NCBI GenBank assembly: GCA_028023455.1
Contig: JAQFVV010012424.1
Span: 1,036,001 to 1,100,000, forward strand
Direction of reading: 5' to 3'
DNA: 64,000 nt
Source of the DNA: Epiperipatus broadwayi
Lineage: Eukaryota; Onychophora; Udeonychophora; Euonychophora; Peripatidae
Part shown: positions 62,067 through 64,000 of the stretch, in pieces
How positions within the stretch are numbered: position 1 is the stretch's first letter
Layout of the letters: each line of letters opens with the position of its first letter
Notes under the pieces: generated by a model
The model's input: the letters and a program-made list of their open reading frames with translations, nothing else
What the model was told of the DNA's origin: nothing
The model's database searches: none
Made by a program: the position numbers and the translations under genes

Positions 62067-62571
62067 TATACTTACTGTGCGCTTAATAACTAATTGTAAC
62101 TCTACAATAGTTTATTTCATATATATTTCTACCAGACCAATATTTTACATTATAAAGTAATTAACACTGTTGAAGGAAAGTTTTGATGTTGAGATCATAT
62201 CATTCCAATATATATAAATGAACAGAAAGTAATTGAAATTTCCAATGAGTTATATAACATAAATAAATTCTCCAAAAGACAAATGATATAATAACCTATC
62301 TCTCAACATTTGTTCTTATATATGCTTAATTTATTTACTTAATTTTAAGTAAGGAAGTGAATTCGATCTATTGATTATATATATTTGTAGAATAAATGAT
62401 AAGAATAAGCATTTAAATATTTAGAGAATCAAAACAGAGCTTTAATTTAAATAAACCTTTAAATATGAAATAAAAACTTAGTTTTAATATCTGTAAATAA
62501 TACATAACTCAGATTATATGTAACTAAACAGAAAGTAACTGTAAACTCCAAAAGACAGATGATACTATATA
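62067..62571. other. AT-rich DNA without recognisable feature
   Basis: No feature is supported up to the RTE tail. Confidence 0.4.
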
Positions 62572-64000
62572 TCATCATCATCATCATCATCAACCATTAT
62601 CAATCCACTGCAGGATGAAGGTCTCTCCACGTTTAATCCATCTTCTCCGATCTTTAGCTTCTCTTCTCCACAACACCCCTGCACATTTTCTTATTTCATC
62701 CATCCATCTCACATGTGGTCTCTTTCTGGGTCTTTTACAATCTCTTGGAATCCAGTTTAAAATTTCAATTGTCCATCTATTATCATCTCTTCTAGAAATA
62801 TGTCCAGCCCAACTCCATTTCAATCTTTTAATTTTTTCAATAAGGTCAGTAACACCTGTTTGTTGACTTACCCATACATTGCGTTTTCGATCTCTTCTTG
62901 TTACTCCCAACATACATCTCTCCATACTCCTTTGAGTGGTCTGAAGTCTCTGTATTGCTCTTCTATTAAGTGTCCAAGTCTCAGATCCATAAGTAAGAAC
63001 TGGTAAAACACATTTGTTAAAAACCATCCTTTTCAAACACATAGGCATATTTCCTTTTAGTATCAAGTTATTTCTACCAAAAGCACTCCAACCAAGTTTA
63101 ATTCTATGATTAATTTCCTCCATTATGTTTCCATCTGTATTAATAATCTGATCAAGGTATTTGTAACTGTTAACTTCTTCTAATTCTTCATAATCAATCT
63201 TTATTTTCATATTTTGAGCAAATCGATTAAACATTACTTTAGTCTTTTTAACATTTATCTTTAGTCCTACTTTTCTACTTTCATCTGCTAACTCCTGCAA
63301 CATTTCCTGCAGCTCTGAAGCATTATTTGCAAAAACAACTACATCATCTGCGAAATCTAAATGACTTAAATACTCTCCATTTACTTTCACTCCTTTAGTT
63401 TCCCATTTTAATCCACAAAATACTTCTTGCAGCACTTCTGTAAAGAGTTTTGGAGATATGGAGTCACCCTGTCTTACACCTTTCTCAATGTTGATTTTTC
63501 CAGTATCATTATGTAATCTAATTGTTGCTGTTGCATTTTTATAAATATTCTTTAAAATATGACAATATCCTGGATCTATACCTTGATGATCCAATGCTTT
63601 AATCACTGAAGAAATGTGTATGGAATCGAATGCCTTTTCATAATCTACAAATCCAAAACCTAATGACAACTCATATTCGTTTATCCTTTCTATGACTTCT
63701 CTCAATACCTGGATATGATCTATTGTACTAAAACCACTTTTAAATCCAGCTTGTTCTCTTGGTTGGTGGAAATCCAAAGTTCTCTGTAGACGAGTTGTAA
63801 TTATCTTGGTAAAAATTTTATATAAAACTGATAAAAGGCTGATAGGTCTGTAATTTCTAATATCTTCTTTATCACCTTTTTTAAATATTAATATTATTAC
63901 TGCATTCTTCCAATCTTCTGGTACATCTTTATCATTTAGACATTTGGTATATAACTTTGCTAAAATTGTTTCTATTTCTTCACCTGCTTCTTTTAATATA
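62572..64000 (-). mobile_element. RTE-type non-LTR retrotransposon, partial at window edge
   Basis: The 3' tail is seven TGA units on the minus strand (62572-62592), and the first of these units is the stop codon of the ORF. A nearly absent 3' UTR and a short simple-repeat tail are typical of the RTE clade. The element continues beyond position 64000. Confidence 0.8.
62590..64000 (-). CDS. RTE-type reverse transcriptase (5' part outside window)
   Basis: An uninterrupted frame of 469 codons enters from the right edge. It opens with LKEAGEEIETILAKLYTKCL, then FKKGDKEDIRNYRPISLLSV (RT motif 1 region). Motif A is FVDYEKAFDSIH, motif B GVRQGDSISPKLFTEV, and the catalytic LDFADDVVVF has FADD at 63343-63354. 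Downstream are KYLDQIINTDG (usually G where D stands here) and GSETWTLNRRAIQRLQTTQR. The C terminus has IKRLKWSWAGHISRRDDNRW and RRWIKRGETF, features shared by many invertebrate RTE-like endonuclease-reverse transcriptases. The N-terminal endonuclease lies outside the window. Lack of stops suggests a recent insertion. It would nick target DNA and copy the element RNA in place. Confidence 0.9.
   Translation of the reverse strand, partial: ILKEAGEEIETILAKLYTKCLNDKDVPEDWKNAVIILIFKKGDKEDIRNYRPISLLSVLYKIFTKIITTRLQRTLDFHQPREQAGFKSGFSTIDHIQVLREVIERINEYELSLGFGFVDYEKAFDSIHISSVIKALDHQGIDPGYCHILKNIYKNATATIRLHNDTGKINIEKGVRQGDSISPKLFTEVLQEVFCGLKWETKGVKVNGEYLSHLDFADDVVVFANNASELQEMLQELADESRKVGLKINVKKTKVMFNRFAQNMKIKIDYEELEEVNSYKYLDQIINTDGNIMEEINHRIKLGWSAFGRNNLILKGNMPMCLKRMVFNKCVLPVLTYGSETWTLNRRAIQRLQTTQRSMERCMLGVTRRDRKRNVWVSQQTGVTDLIEKIKRLKWSWAGHISRRDDNRWTIEILNWIPRDCKRPRKRPHVRWMDEIRKCAGVLWRREAKDRRRWIKRGETFILQWIDNG

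Noticed and set aside
62615-63006. Plus-strand frames opposite the RTE ORF
   Set aside because: They are shadows of the well-supported minus-strand reverse transcriptase.

Overview
This window is about three-quarters A+T and reads as repeat-dense nuclear DNA of an invertebrate metazoan. That call rests on the mobile-element mix: long non-LTR retrotransposons, Penelope-like elements with GIY-YIG endonucleases, a pogo/Tigger relic, hAT-like and fold-back DNA elements, short tRNA-derived SINEs and long microsatellites. I could not fix the phylum from sequence alone. No complete host gene could be recognised. The only hints of host coding DNA are two CpG-rich, convergent exon-like stretches near 51.6 and 52.5 kb.

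Layout. 0-5 kb: a deleted pogo/Tigger transposon, two fold-back elements and a tRNA-SINE with a 23-bp target duplication. 6.3-12.35 kb: a giant decayed inverted repeat with arms of about 1.1-1.3 kb. A small MITE and a SINE fragment are inserted in its arms, and its loop holds a 5'-truncated LINE and degenerate GATA/GGAT arrays. 16.4-17.2 kb: a large fold-back. 17.75-23.83 kb: a near full-length but dead LINE with overlapping ORF1 and ORF2. 24.8-30.1 kb: a fold-back, the 3' end of another LINE, and an LTR element that retains only a Gag relic. 31.9-36 kb: a MITE, a 5'-truncated Penelope-like element with a long open frame, a 574-bp tetranucleotide array, and a second Penelope relic inside an inverted repeat. 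36.9-37.9 kb: 88 perfect ATT units and a 40-bp minisatellite. 38-51 kb: SINEs, nested MITEs, fold-backs, a hAT-like insertion and a decayed RTE 3' end. 51.5-54.4 kb: possible exons. 54.6-61.5 kb: decayed tandem repeats, microsatellites and a duplicated promoter-like cassette. 62.57-64 kb: an RTE-type LINE with an uninterrupted reverse-transcriptase frame that runs off the right edge.

The most interesting signal is a dispersed family (38.4, 61.7, 41.5 and 11.4 kb) in which a type I hammerhead-ribozyme fold precedes a tRNA-like Pol III body. Two copies (38380-38440 and 61724-61784) preserve stems I, II and III with several compensatory base changes, although each carries lesions in the catalytic core. 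A third locus is an inverted dimer, one half of which begins exactly at the nucleotide after the predicted self-cleavage site. This suggests a ribozyme-processed SINE-like retroelement.
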